Shown: positions 1 through 12,862 of the stretch, in pieces
Numbering within the stretch: the first letter of the stretch is position 1
How the letters are laid out: each line of letters begins with the position of its first letter
Origin: Reticulitermes speratus
Taxonomy: Eukaryota; Arthropoda; Insecta; Blattodea; Rhinotermitidae
Direction of reading: 5' to 3'
Length of the DNA stretch: 64,000 nucleotides
Assembly: GCA_021186555.1 (NCBI GenBank)
Contig: JAJKFL010000005.1
Coordinates: 55,028,635-55,092,634 of the forward strand
Position numbers and translations under genes: made by a program
The notes under the pieces: model-generated
The model's input: only the letters and a program-made list of their open reading frames with translations
What the model was told of the DNA's origin: nothing
Databases searched by the model: none

Positions 1-629
1 CAGTAACAGGGCTACTGTTTTGTGACCGGCAGTAACAGGGCTACTGTTTTGTGACCGGCAGTAACAGGGCTACTGTTTTGTGACCGGCAGTAACAGCGCT
101 ACTGTTTTGTGACAGGCAGTAACAGCGCTACTGTTTTGTGACCGGCAGTAACAGGGCTACTGTTTTGTGACCGGCAGTAACAGGGCTACTGTTTTGTGAC
201 AGGCAGTAACAGGGCTACTGTTTTGTGACCGGCAGTAACAGGGCTACTGTTTTGTGACCGGCAGTAACAGGGCTACTGTTTTGTGACCGGCAGTAACAGG
301 GCTACTGTTTTGTGACCGGCAGTAACAGGGCTACAGTTTTGTGACCGGCAGTAACAGGGCTACTGTTTTGTGACCGGCAGTAACAGGGCTACTGTTTTGT
401 GACCGGCAGTAACAGGGCTACTGTTTTGTGACCGGCAGTAACAGGGCTAATGTTTTGTGACCGGCAGTAACAGGGCTACTGTTTTGTGACCGGCAGTAAC
501 AGGGCTACTGTTTTGTGACCGGCAGTAACAGGGCTACTGTTTTGTGACCGGCAGTAACAGGGCTACTGTTTTGTGACCGGCAGTAACAGGGCTACTGTTT
601 TGTGACAGGCAGTAACAGGGCTACAGTTG
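1..629. repeat. 29-bp tandem array
   Basis: About 21.7 copies of CAGTAACAGGGCTACTG followed by TTTTGTGACCGG, starting at or before the left edge. Very homogeneous; a few units have CGCT or ACAG variants. Each unit carries the inverted pair CAGTA/TACTG around ACAGGGC. No coding signal. Confidence 0.97.
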
Positions 630-1424
630 TACAGCCGACATTTCTAATTAATACGTCACCGGGCAAATTTTATATATTTTAATAACCGGATATCCTGCTT
701 TGGGCCCTCAGTGACGTCTCCAGACAAACACTGAGATGGTGTTTATTTAAAAACACTGTCAGTTGCTCACACTGCCTGCATAAATAAAGGACGAAAGAAT
801 GACAATAACAGGTAAAGAAGAAATGGAGAATAGATGCAAGAATGTTAAGTTACTACATCGGACAGTCAGAAAGGCCGGACACAGACATAATTTCTGTTTT
901 TGTTACTAATAACAAACAAAAAAAAAAAGAGAGAAAGAAATTTATAAGAAAACGAATTTAGAGATAAACCGACAGAGAGAGATAGAGAGAGGGAGAGAGA
1001 CGTGCCGGTGTATTTTTGAAGTGTTCGAGATTTAGGAAGCACTGTTTCATCCAAGCAAAACAGAAATGGTGGGCGGAAGACAAAGACAACAAACAACAAG
1101 CAACTTACGAGGAAGGCGCTGTCCGTGCCAAAAGCAATTCACCCTCACACCGTTACAGTCACATTAAGCGGTACAAGTCGGTAAGCTGCCAAACTGACAC
1201 TACGTTAATAGCAGCTCGCTGACAACGGACTGTACCTCCTCACCGCTCACTACAGTCCTGAGTTCGAGTCCCAGTTAGCGACAGGATCTGATGCGATGGC
1301 AGTCAGTCCTATTGCAATACTGGCGGCTCATATTTGAGGCGAAACACCAGCTTCGAAATAAGGTGGAAAGAACTGACACAGCAATAAAACTGTCAGTACA
1401 GCAATAACTAACTACAGGGAAGAG
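630..1424. other. Unique sequence without recognisable gene
   Basis: Contains a poly-A/GA-rich stretch (918-1000) and a TTCGAGTCCC B-box-like word near 1262, possibly an old SINE head. The short open frames here show no family I recognise. Confidence 0.4.
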
Positions 1425-1835
1425 AGTCCTTCTTGAGAAGCTAACAGTTCCTCAGCTAGTCACAAAATTTTCCGAACTTTATGGAACCCGAAGATTCATT
1501 GCAGCGTTCACAACAGCCCGCCAATAGTCCCTATCCTCAGCCAGATCAATCCGGTTGACACCCGTCCTATTTATTAAAAAAAAAACATTTTAATAATATC
1601 CTCCGATCTAGGTCTAGGTCTTCCAAGTGGCCTCTTTCCGTCAGGTTTCCAAACCAAAACCTAGTATGCATCTCTCCCGTCAATCATACGTGCTACATGC
1701 CCGACCCTTCTCATTCTTCTTGGTTTGATCCCCCAGATGTGAGGTGAGCAGCACATATCATGAAACTATCCATTATGCAGACTCCTTCAGTGTCCAACTT
1801 CGTCCCTCTTAGTCCCAAATATCTTCCTCAGTATG
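1425..1835 (-). mobile_element. LINE 3' end, degenerate (family A)
   Basis: Minus-strand copy of the same LINE tail as at 12863-13430. The plus strand shows GTCCTTCTTGAGAAGCTAAC, TATGGAACCCGAAG and GTCTTCCAAGTGGCCTCTTT, the complement of the [12 protein letters not shown]-coding 3' end. Frames are broken. 5'-truncated. Confidence 0.8.
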
Positions 1836-2077
1836 AATACATAAAACCATTATGTACTATTCATAACGCTAACAAAACCCTAATTAGAGCTACATGACAT
1901 ATTTATCTTGTTTATAAATTCTAGTTACCTTTTAAATAAGACACGTATCAACTATGTCGTTCTGCGGTGTTTTAAACCAAAAAAATACAGTGGTGTTAGC
2001 TGAATACAAGGAAGGCAATGATTGCTACTGCAACAACTGGCTAACGTCATAACATTTCAGAATTTCGGGGGGGGCAA

Positions 2078-5000
2078 TGACTGTCTGTACCGAGGTTTGT
2101 TACATTGTGACTGTCTGTACCGAGGTTTGTTACATTGTGACTGTCTGTACCGAGGTTTGTTACATTGTGACTGTCTGTACCGAGGTTTGTTACATTGTGA
2201 CTGTCTGTACCGAGGTTTGTTACATTGTGACTGTCTGTACCGAGGTTTGTTACATTGTGACTGTCTGTACCGAGGTTTGTTACGTTGTGACTGTCTGCAC
2301 CGAGGTTTGTTACGTTGTGACTGTCTGTACCGAGGTTTGTTACATTGTGACTGTCTGTACCGAGGTTTGTTACGTTGTGACTGTCTGTACCGAGGTTTGT
2401 TACATTGTGACTGTCTGTACCGAGGTTTGTTACATTGTGACTGTCTGTACCGAGGTTTGTTACATTGTGACTGTCTGTACCGAGGTTTGTTACATTGTGA
2501 CTGTCTGTACCGAGGTTTGTTACATTGTGACTGTCTGTACCGAGGTTTGTCGCATTGTGACTGTCTGTACCGAGGTTTGTTACATTGTGACTGTCTGTAC
2601 CGAGGTTTGTTACATTGTGACTGTCTGTACCGAGGTTTGTTACGTTGTGACTGTCTGCACCGAGGTTTGTTACGTTGTGACTGTCTGTACCGAGGTTTGT
2701 TACATTGTGACTGTCTGTACCGAGGTTTGTTACGTTGTGACTGTCTGTACCGAGGTTTGTTACGTTGTGACTGTCTGTACCGAGGTTTGTTACATTGTGA
2801 CTGTCTGTACCGAGGTTTGTTACATTGTGACTGTCTGTACCGAGGTTTGTTACGTTGTGACTGTCTGTACCGAGGTTTGTTACGTTGTCACTGTCTGTAC
2901 CGAGGTTTGTTACGTTGTGACTGTCTGTACCGAGGTTTGTTACATTGTGACTGTCTGTACCGAGGTTTGTTACATTGTGACTGTCTGTACCGAGGTTTGT
3001 TACATTGTGACTGTCTGTACCGAGGATTGTTACATTGTGACTGTCTGTACCGAGGTTTGTTACGTTGTCACTGTCTGTACCGAGGTTTGTTACGTTGTCA
3101 CTGTCTGTACCGAGGTTTGTTACGTTGTCACTGTCTGTACCGAGGTTTGTTACGTTGTCACTGTCTGTACCGAGGTTTGTTACGTTGTCACTGTCTGTAC
3201 CGAGGTTTGTTACATTGTGACTGTCTGTACCGAGGTTTGTTACATTGTGACTGTCTGTACCGAGGTTTGTTACATTGTGACTGTCTGTACCGAGGTTTGT
3301 TACATTGTGACTGTCTGTACCGAGGATTGTTACATTGTGACTGTCTGTACCGAGGTTTGTTACGTTGTCACTGTCTGTACCGAGGTTTGTTACGTTGTCA
3401 CTGTCTGTACCGAGGTTTGTTACGTTGTCACTGTCTGTACCGAGGTTTGTTACGTTGTCACTGTCTGTACCGAGGTTTGTTACGTTGTCACTGTCTGTAC
3501 CGAGGTTTGTTACGTTGTCACTGTCTGTACCGAGGTTTGTTACGTTGTGACTGTCTGTACCGAGGTTTGTTACATTGTGACTGTCTGTACCGAGGTTTGT
3601 TACATTGTGACTGTCTGTACCGAGGTTTGTTACATTGTGACTGTCTGTACCGAGGTTTGTTACATTGTGACTGTCTGTACCGACGTTTGTTACATTGTGA
3701 CTGTCTGTACCGACGTTTGTTACATTGTGACTGTCTGTACCGAGGTTTGTTACATTGTGACTGTCTGTACCGAGGTTTGGTTACGTTTGTTGACTGTCTG
3801 TACCGAGGTTTGTTACGTTGTGACTGTCTGTACCGAGGTTTGTTACATTGTGACTGTCTGTACCGAGGTTTGTTACATTGTGACTGTCTGTACCGAGGTT
3901 TGTTACATTGTGACTGTCTGTACCGAGGTTTGTTACGTTGTGACTGTCTGTACCGAGGTTTGTTACGTTTGTGACTGTCTGTACCGAGGTTTGTTACGTT
4001 GTTTACTGTCTGTACCGAGGTTTGTTACATTGTGACTGTCTGTACCGAGGTTTGTTACATTGTGACTGTCTGTACCGAGGTTTGTTACGTTGTGACTGTC
4101 TGTACCGAGGTTTGTTACGTTGTGACTGTCTGTACCGAGGTTTGTTACGTTGTCACTGTCTGTACCGAGGTTTGTTACGATTGTCACTGTCTGTACCGAG
4201 GTTTGTTACGTTGTCACTGTCTGTACCGAGGTTTGTTACGTTGTGACTGTCTGTACCGAGGTTTGTTACGTTGTGACTGTCTGTACCGAGGTTTGTTACA
4301 TTGTGACTGTCTGTACCGAGGTTTGTTACATTGTGACTGTCTGTACCGAGGTTTGTTCATTGTGACTGTCTGTACCGAGGTTTGTTACATTGTGACTGTC
4401 TGTACCGAGGTTTGTTACATTGTGACTGTCTGTACCGAGGTTTGTTACATTGTGACTGTCTGTACCGAGGTTTGTTACATTGTGACTGTCTGTACCGACG
4501 TTTGTTACATTGCGACTGTCTGTACCGAGGTTTGTTGCATTGTGACTGTCTGTACCGAGGTTTGTTACAGTTGTGACTGTCTGTACCGAGGTTTGTTACG
4601 TTGTGACTGTCTGTACCGAGGTTTGTTACGTTGTGACTGTCTGTACCGAGGTTTGTTTACGTTGTGACTGTCTGTACCGAGGTTTGTTACGTTGTGACTG
4701 TCTGTACCGAGGTTTGTTACTTGTGACTGTCTGTACCGAGGTTTGTTACGTTGTGACTGTCTGTACCGAGGTTTGTTACATTGTGACTGTCTGTACCGAG
4801 GTTTGTTACGTTGTGACTGTCTGTACCGAGGTTTGTTATTACGTTGTGGACTGTCTGTACCGAGGTTTGTTACGTTGTGACTGTCTGTACCGAGGTTTGT
4901 TACGTTGTGACTGTCTGTACCGAGGTTTGTTACTTGTGACTGTCTGTACCGAGGTTTGTTACGTTGTGACTGTCTGTACCGAGGTTTGTTACGTTGTGAC

Positions 5001-5232
5001 TGTCTGTACCGAGGTTTGTTACATTGTGACTGTCTGTACCGAGGTTTGTTACGTTGTGACTGTCTGTACCGAGGTTTGTTACGTTGTGACTGTCTGTACC
5101 GAGGTTTGTTACATTGTGACTGTCTGTACCGAGGTTTGTTTACGTTGTGACTGTCTGTACCGAGGTTTGTTACGTTGTGACTGTGTGTACCGAGGTTTGT
5201 TACGTTGTGACTGTCTGTACCGAGGTTTGTTA
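2078..5232. repeat. 30-bp tandem array, about 105 copies
   Basis: Unit TGACTGTCTGTACCGAGGTT+TGTTACATTG. Main variants are ACATTG/ACGTTG and GTGAC/GTCAC. From 2078 to about 3775 the period is exactly 30, so long frames stay open on both strands; after 3776 single-base indels appear. Higher-order structure: 2941-3240 and 3241-3540 share a 10-unit pattern including a GAGGATTGT unit, and the 2281-2400 pattern returns at 2641-2760. Confidence 0.97.
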
Positions 5233-5274
5233 AATTGTCCTCAGTTCCTTCACACAAACACCACGCCACTACTT

Positions 5275-5640
5275 CAAAATTGTCACTTCGTGAAAATATC
5301 CACTACTTCAAAATGACCACTTCGTGAAAATATCCACTACTTCAAAATGGCAATTTCGTGAAAATATCCATTATTTCAAAATACCCAGTACTTCAAAATG
5401 GCAATTTCGTGAAAATATCCACTACTTAAAAATATCCACTACGTGAAAATGGCCACTATTTCAAAATAGTCACTACGTCAAAATGGCCACGACATCAAAA
5501 TATCCACTACTTCAAAATGGCAATTTCGTGAAAATATCCACTACTTAATAATATCCACCACGTGAAAATGGCCACTACTTCAAAATAGTCACTACGTCAA
5601 AATGGCCACTACATCAAAATATCCACTGCTTCAAAATTAT
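5275..5640. repeat. Degenerate 17-bp tandem repeat
   Basis: Units of the form AAAATATCCACTACTTC alternating with AAAATGGCCACTACGTC/GTG types, about 21 copies, with a longer approx. 180-bp echo (5310-5450 resembles 5490-5630). Directly follows the 30-bp array. Confidence 0.85.
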
Positions 5641-6771
5641 CACCACCACTTTCATCCACTTCATTGTTCAGTAACCATCCTACCGTACGCCACTATACAT
5701 CCGCCTAAGGACAGCATCGTTAAATAACCACACACGCAACAATAAGTATCTCCATTAAGCACAGTTTATCTGTTACTTGCGCGAGCAGCATGCAACGAAT
5801 AATCTACAATTATGAGAGGCTGTTTATTCACGCGTTTATTTCGTAAAACACTGAGAGAATATCGCCAAACCTTGAAATTTGAAATTTAGGCACGCAGTTG
5901 CTTCACAGTTTCAATTGTGCATATAGCTCAAATATGAGCCCTGTCCCTAATTTACATGCATCTCAAATTTAACTTTACAAATTTTCTGACAAAGGGTTCT
6001 TAGTCTGAAATATTTTTCTTAGTGTGATGTACAAAGAAATACTCGTATAATGAAAATCTGTATACTGACTACCTGTAATTTGATATCTGCAGGGTCACTA
6101 GCTTATTAGCAACGGGCTTGTCAGTAATCAATCAATCAATCAATCAATCAATATCACTGTCAATGAGGCATGTGTTTACAAAACATGTTTACTGCGGTGG
6201 GGTGCCCCCCCCCCACCTAGCCACAGACAGAAGTCAACAAACGTTTGGCACTGTCACTGCCACCAGCTTGTCAATACACTACTGTCTGTTAATTACGCGT
6301 ATTAACCTCATATCCTTATTAAAGACTGCGCTGTGCTGTTAATGGCGGATCTCCGTGTTTTGTACACATCTTAGCGTTAAACTTCCACTGCGTATTACGT
6401 CAGACTTTATTTCATATGTAATTCTATACACAAGTAAGGCCGGGTAGGTTCCTCCGAAACGTCGGAACAAAGCTCATTACATGCTATAAGAAACGCACAA
6501 CACGAACTTGATTTAAACTTAAATTATACACTGATGGCGCCGAAGGTCTGGGCGATGAAATACATAAATGATTGCAAAACGAGTGGAGACGGTATTTGGC
6601 TGCAAGAGCAATGACTACAGTCGGTGTTGCGGGCGAGGTGTGAGCGTGCAGATATGAAGCCACGACTTTCCGTCTGAGAAGACGTTCTTGGTAAGAACTG
6701 GTAAAGACGATCAACAAAACTACTGACACTTTAAAGATGGAAATTAACATGAATTATACATAAATATTCAG
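5641..6771. other. Non-coding spacer
   Basis: Holds an (AATC)n microsatellite near 6125-6152, a C9 run near 6206 and CCGAAACGTCGG near 6456, which matches half of the hairpin-element motif seen elsewhere. Ends in GAATTATACATAAATATTCA, the flank shared with other 114-bp blocks. No gene seen. Confidence 0.4.
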
Positions 6772-7459
6772 CTCGTACCGCGCAGTAAACACACTCCGTC
6801 TCAGTTATACAAACCAGTCAGTTAATGCTTGTACAGTGAAATAATAGCTGTTTGTTCTGAGATCCACACAAAACACATAAATACAGTCCGTACCGCGCAG
6901 TAAACACACTCCGTCTCAGTTATACAAACCAGTCAGTTAATGTGTACAGTGAAATAATCGCTGTTTGTTCTGAGATCCACACAAAACACATAAATACAGT
7001 CCGTACCGCGCAGTAAACACACTACCGTCTCAGTTATACAAACCAGTCAGTTAATGTGTACAGTGAAATAATCGCTGTTTGTTCTGAGATCCACACAAAA
7101 CACATAAATACAGTCCGTACCGCGCAGTAAACACACTCCGTCTCAGTTATACAAACCAGTCAGTTAATGTTGTACAGTGAAATAATCGCTGTTTGTTCTG
7201 AGATCCACACAAAACACATAAATACAGTCCGTACCGCGCAGTAAACACACTCCTCTCAGTTATACAAACCAGTCAGTTAATGTTGTACAGTGAAATAATC
7301 GCTGTTTGTTCTGAGATCCACACAAAACACATAAATACAGTCCGTACCGCGCAGTAAACACACTCCGTCTCAGTTATACAAACCAGTCAGTTAATGTTGT
7401 ACAGTGAAATAATCGCTGTTTGTTCTGAGATCCACACAAAACACATAAATACAGTCCGG
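6772..7459 (+). repeat. 114-bp satellite, block 1 (6 copies)
   Basis: Unit starts GTCCGTACCGCGCAGTAAAC and ends TCCACACAAAACACATAAATA; period 114 measured in the cleaner block 4. Six copies, head to tail, with small single-base differences around TTAATG(T)TGTACAG. Confidence 0.96.
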
Positions 7460-7734
7460 TAGTGTAACGCATTAACACACTTCGGTTAGAATACAAGCAG
7501 CGTTTATGCTACCCAGTGAACTGTTAGCTTCAAATCCCCTAAAGAAAAATAATTTCTTTCGTACCGCTGTCTACAGTTTACTGTCAGACCAAACACAGTC
7601 GTTATAGCTGCTTATACAAGCTGTTGGTTGTCATGTAGGATAACTTCACCTCTAAAACAACACAACTAATGGGCACGTGTCGCCTGTTGACCTTTAGCCA
7701 GGTACTATAGTACCAGCCAGTTAACATTCACAAA

Positions 7735-9195
7735 TATTCGACACTGTAGTGTTTTGGTGGATCTAAACAGCGATTATTCACTGTACACATACGATGTTTG
7801 TAAACTGAGACGGAGTGTGTTTACTACGCGTAGGACTGTATGTTAATGTGTTTGTGTTGGATCTCAGAACAAACAGCGATTATTTCACTGTACAGCAATA
7901 ACTGACTGGTTGTATACTAGACGAGTGTGTTACTCGCGGTACGGACTGTATTATGTGATTTGTGTGATCTCAGAACATAACAGCGATATTTCACTGTACA
8001 GCATTAACTGACTGGTTTGTATAACTGAGACGAGTGTGTTTACTGCGCGTACGACTGTATTTAGTGTTTTTGTGGATCTCAGAACAAACAGCGTATTCAC
8101 TGTACAGCATAACGACTGTTTGGTATATCGAGACGATGTGTAGTTATGCGCGTACGACTGTATTTATGTGTTTTGTGGGGATCTGAGACAAACAGCGATT
8201 ATTCACTGTACACATAACGACTGGTTTAAATACCGAACGAGTGTGTTTACTGCGCGTACGGACTGTATTTATGTGTTTTGTGTGGATCTCGAGAACAAAC
8301 AGCGATTATTTCACTGTACAGCATTAACTGACTGGTTTGTATAACTGAGACGGAGTGTGTTTACTGCGCGGTACGGACTGTATTTATGTGTTTTGTGTGG
8401 ATCTCAGAACAAACAGCGATTATTTCACTGTACAACATTAACTGACTGGTTTGTATAACTGAGACGGAGTGTGTTTACTGCGCGGTACGGACTGTATTTA
8501 TGTGTTTTGTGTGGATCTCAGAACAAACGCGATTATTTCACTGTAATCATTAACTGACTGGTTTGTATAACTGAGACGGAGTGTGTTTACTGCGCGGTAC
8601 GGACTGTATTTATGTGTTTTGTGTGGATCTCAGAACAAACAGCGATTATTTCACTGTACATCATTAACTGACTGGTTTGTATAACGAGACGGAGTGTGTT
8701 TACTGCGCGGTACGGACTGTATTTATTTAGAATGCCAGAACAACACGATATTTTCACTGACACATTATGATGTTGTAACAGACGGGTTAGGACGAGTATT
8801 AGTTTGTGTGACTCAGACAACCGATATTTCACTGTACAATACTGAGTTTATAACTGAGACGAGTGTGTACTGCGGTACACTGATATGGTTGTGTGTCCAG
8901 ACAAACGCGATTATTCACTGTACACATTAACTGACGTTGTAACAGACGGAGTGTATCGCGTCGACGATATGTTTTTTGATTCAAAACATATCACTGTAAC
9001 ATTACTGATTGTTTAATGACAGGTTTACGCGCGAGAGTATAGTGTTGTGTGATCAGACAAACGTATATGTAAATACTGCGTTTGACGACGGTGTTATGCG
9101 CGTACAACTGTATTTTTTTGTGTGTCAAACAACACGATATTCACTTACACATACGATGTTGTATACGACGATTGTTACTGCGCGTCGGACGGTCT
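7735..9195 (-). repeat. 114-bp satellite, block 2, inverted and decayed
   Basis: About 12-13 units in the opposite orientation to all other blocks (TTTTGTGTGGATCTCAGAAC, TGTTTACTGCGCGGTACGGA). Units at 8280-8690 are near intact, while 7735-8270 and 8720-9195 have many missing bases. The 275 bp between blocks 1 and 2 (7460-7734) is unrelated sequence with no gene. Confidence 0.93.
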
Positions 9196-10002
9196 AATCG
9201 ACAGACTTTCGTTCTTAAAAGGTTAAATCCATTTTAAAATCATCGGCCTGAAATCTATCTTAGAATTGCCAAAACACCATCACATCCTTTCGAGTTCATA
9301 ATTTCTAATCAATCGCATATTTGCTGCCATATAACTATGCTAGTTGGGAAAGTGTTGTCAAATGACAGGAAACAAGCAAACAAGCAGTGTTTATTTGTAC
9401 GTCAAGCCACGACTGCAAGATGTTCCATCGCATCCTGCAGATGAAAGCCAGCAAATCGTAAGTCTTAAAACAGAGACTGGAAGACAAGCACTCTAACCAA
9501 AGAGACACGGACCGCACTGTAAACACTTGTAACTCCCCTCCTCAGAGAGCTTCACCTCCCTGCTGTAACATTCACAAGTGAAATATTTGGAATCGTTTTC
9601 CGCGTAGATTCAATATATACGCCAGCACACAATGGCCATATTATCGCTCACTCTCTGTTGATCTACTGCGTGTTTATACGACAAGCCGCTACGTGTCACC
9701 TTGGCTACAGTCAAGAACGGCACATGTCCTGTTCAAAGACTTAAACTGCTTAGAAAACTCTAATAGAGCTTTTTAAACCCTTTAATTCGTAGTGGTTACT
9801 TCATGCACATTAATTAATTCTACAGAGTGTACTGGATTTATCGATTTTTCGACTGTTATCGATTACTATTGACTCCGGTGTGACTCACCCATTCACGATC
9901 AAGCATAAGGCAGAAGAGGGAATAAAGAAATTGTCTAAGAAACATGTTAAAGAAGATTTTTTTAATATTATCTTCACCTGCATTTTTAACAAATCACAAA
10001 TT
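9196..10002. other. Non-coding spacer
   Basis: Unremarkable AT-rich sequence with small unsupported frames and no repeat family I recognise. Confidence 0.35.
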
Positions 10003-10240
10003 ACACAACAACAAAATGACTATATTTTCACTTTTTTTTATTCTTCAACCCCTACATATGTTTCAACCCTTACAGGGTCATCTATACGTGATACAAAACA
10101 TAATAGCAGACAACAATGGATGTAAAGTAAATGTAGATTACGAGCCCCCTGAAGATGACCATGTAAGGGTTGAAACATATGTAGGGGTTGAAGAAAAAAA
10201 AAAGTGAAAAATATAGTGTATTTCGTTGGTGTGTATTTGT
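10003..10240. mobile_element. Inverted-repeat element with hammerhead-like core
   Basis: Arms of about 75 bp: ATTCTTCAACCCCTACATAT on the left and its complement ATATGTAGGGGTTGAAG on the right. The right arm holds CTGAAGA (10149), T, stem GACC...GGTT, then GAAA (10172-10175). Penelope-like origin is inferred from this core. Confidence 0.7.
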
Positions 10241-11300
10241 GATTGTTAAAGTATGTTTCATGTGTTCTGCTGAGACTCGCTGTAGCTACATTAGCTATAT
10301 AAATTTACTGACTGCAATACAAAATACAGAAGTTTCATAAGTGTATTTATTTCCAATCAAAAAGTTTTGATAATGACATTTTCTGATAATTGAAGCACAT
10401 ACCTCATCTAGGCTAAACAGTGTTTAAAATTTCAGTTCTTACTTCAAATAAATCACAATGTGTTTACCACAAAGACCAAACCAAACATCCACACAGAATT
10501 AATAGCTGTTAATTCAGTTAATCTTATGAAACCTTATAAATACATGTCGGTAGATTGCAGTGTCTTTAACGATAAACACGTGGTACACGTACACGCAGTT
10601 ACTACCAGGCTTTAAAGGCTCGGTATTAAAGCTGCCACGCTGCACGAACCAGACGACTGGCTACTTGCTGCAAGGTACTGCTGTCTTGGCCACGAGGTCT
10701 GGCGTCCACCCAACCTCCCGATCGCTTGCCGTATCAACTTCCGACGTCAATAACGCATGGAACAGATAAACTGGCTAAAACGGTAACTCTTTTAACTTGT
10801 GTTTGGAATGTCGTGGGTTCGTGGTGTTCCTCAGACACGCCGGGTAAATGCAGAGGAGAAAATTAGAAAAGTAAAGTTGTCCTGTCCACTCTACGAAGGC
10901 ATATAGGAGGAACAGAGGTATAGCTCCACTTATTCTTGATCTCGACATTAGATTCACGTGAGTGCTTAAATTCACGCTCCGGCCGCTATACCTCGAAACA
11001 GTACTTTAAATTAGGTCATGGCAGCTTCCTTCAAAATCCCTTCCAATTCATCACTTAGTAATCGCTCTACCACTCGACGTTATGTTTCGAGCTACTGAAA
11101 GTCCGTGTGCATTACACAGACCGTCCGATTTCCTCTGTGTAGGGAAACAGTCGGTGCTTACTGTAAGAATGACAACACACAGTGTGGGCACAATGCAGGG
11201 GTTTTAAATGCCAAAACACGTGGTACATGCAGTTACCATATGGCTTTAAATTATGTGAAGATTTTAAACCTTAAAGACTATAAATAACCTGACATCTATT
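10241..11300. other. Spacer with satellite-flank and SINE fragments
   Basis: CACGTGGTACA...GTTACTACCAGGCTTTAAA at about 10577-10618 and again at 11218-11250 belong to the flanks of the 114-bp arrays. A diverged minus-strand SINE-A piece lies near 10895-10990. No gene. Confidence 0.5.
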
Positions 11301-12285
11301 CCGTACCGCGCAGTAAACACACTCCGTCTCAGTTATACAAAGCAGTCAGTTAATGCTGTACAGTAAATAATCGCTGTTTGTTCTGAGATCCACACAAAAC
11401 ACATAAATACAGTCCGTACCGCGCAGTAAACACACTCCGTCTCAGTTATACAAACCAGTCAGTTAATGCTGTATAGTGAAATAATCGCTGTTTGTTCTGA
11501 GATCCACACAAAACACATAAATACAGTCCGTACCGCGCAGTAAACACACTCCGTCTCAGTTATACAAACCAGTCAGTTAATGCTGTAAGTGAAATAATCG
11601 CTGTTTGTTCTGAGATCCACACAAAACACATAAATACAGTCCGTACCGCGCAGTAAACACACTCCGTCTCAGTTATACAAACCAGTCAGTTAATGTTGTA
11701 CAGTGAAATAATCGCTGTTTGTTCTGAGATCCACACAAAACACATAAATACAGTCCGTACCGCGCAGTAAACCACTCCGTCCAGTTATACAAACCATCAG
11801 TTAATGCTGTATAGTGAAATAATCGCTGTTTGTTCTGAGATCCACACAAAACACATAAATACAGTCCGTACCGCGCAGTAAACACACTCCGTCTCAGTTA
11901 TACAAACCAGTCAGTTAATGCTGTATAGTAAAATAATCGCTGTTTGTTCTGAGATCCACACAAAACACATAAATACACTGTGTGGGCAGAACGTAGAATT
12001 TGTAAATGTTAAACCTGAATTATATATAAAGATTCAGTCCGTACCGCGCAGTAAACACACTCCGTCTCAGTTACACAAACCAGTCAGTTAATGTTGTACA
12101 GTGAAATAATCGCTGTTTGTTCTGAGATCCACACAAAACACATAAATACAGTCCGTACCGCACAGTAAACACACTCCGTCTCAGTTATACAAACCAGTCA
12201 GTTAATGCTGTATAGTGAAATAATCGCTGTTTGTTCTGAGATCCACAAAAAACACATAAATACACTGTGTGGGCAGAACGTAAAA
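11301..12285 (+). repeat. 114-bp satellite, block 3, with internal spacer
   Basis: Six units to 11983, then a spacer (CTGTGTGGGCAGAACGTAGA ... TATATAAAGATTCA) and two further units from about 12034. After the second group the same CTGTGTGGGCAGAACG word recurs, so the array ends in a conserved flank each time. Confidence 0.95.
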
Positions 12286-12862
12286 TTTTAAGTGTTAAAC
12301 CTGATGGTAAGTATAGTAACCACTGGGCTTTAAAGGGTTAAAGCAACGAGGAGTAAAACGAAAGTACATAATTTATGACACATACGATATGATAACACTG
12401 ATGTACAATGAATGTTAAAGCTGGTGGTACATGAAGTAACGACTAAAGTTTGAACAATTTCAGCTGTGAACATATTCCGCTGTTACACGGAGCCAACAGC
12501 GGCTTGGCGCCAGCAGTTGTGCCCTGTTCCTCGTAAGGACAGTGCATACAAACATCATATGGACTCCTTGATTTGTGGCTGCTAAGTGTTCCACGCTGAT
12601 CGAAATAGCTTTCCGGCACGACACATCTCAATGCGCGCCGCGTGGACTTTCTGAGAAGTAACAATTCCGCGATTATTCGTTTGTTGTTCTTAGTGACGTG
12701 TGATATCCGCGCGGCTCCGACACCTACATCTGATATCCGGCGTACTGCGAACACCGCTTCACTGTCCTGCCGATCTAGCAGAAATAGCATACGGTAATAC
12801 CGTATACTGTGGGGTAAATCTTCGCAGCTTCTCGTCCCCCAAAGACCAGCTTAAAAAAACTA
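12286..12862. other. Non-coding spacer
   Basis: Starts with the array's right flank (GTGGGCAGAACGTAAAAT, ACCACTGGGCTTTAAAG). A 115-codon minus-strand frame at 12443-12790 has no features of a known family. Confidence 0.35.

Noticed and set aside
2022-4035. Two overlapping 650-codon plus-strand frames built of a 10-residue repeat
   Set aside because: They follow from a 30-bp period (a multiple of 3) in a satellite. Both frames and the minus strand are open, there is no start context, and indels after 3776 break them.
4565-5269. 234-codon minus-strand frame
   Set aside because: Same satellite artefact; it switches repeat frame wherever a unit has lost a base.
12024-12036. TATA box plus initiator before the 114-bp array
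   Set aside because: TATATAAAG and TCAGT are only a few bases apart, far less than the spacing a core promoter needs.
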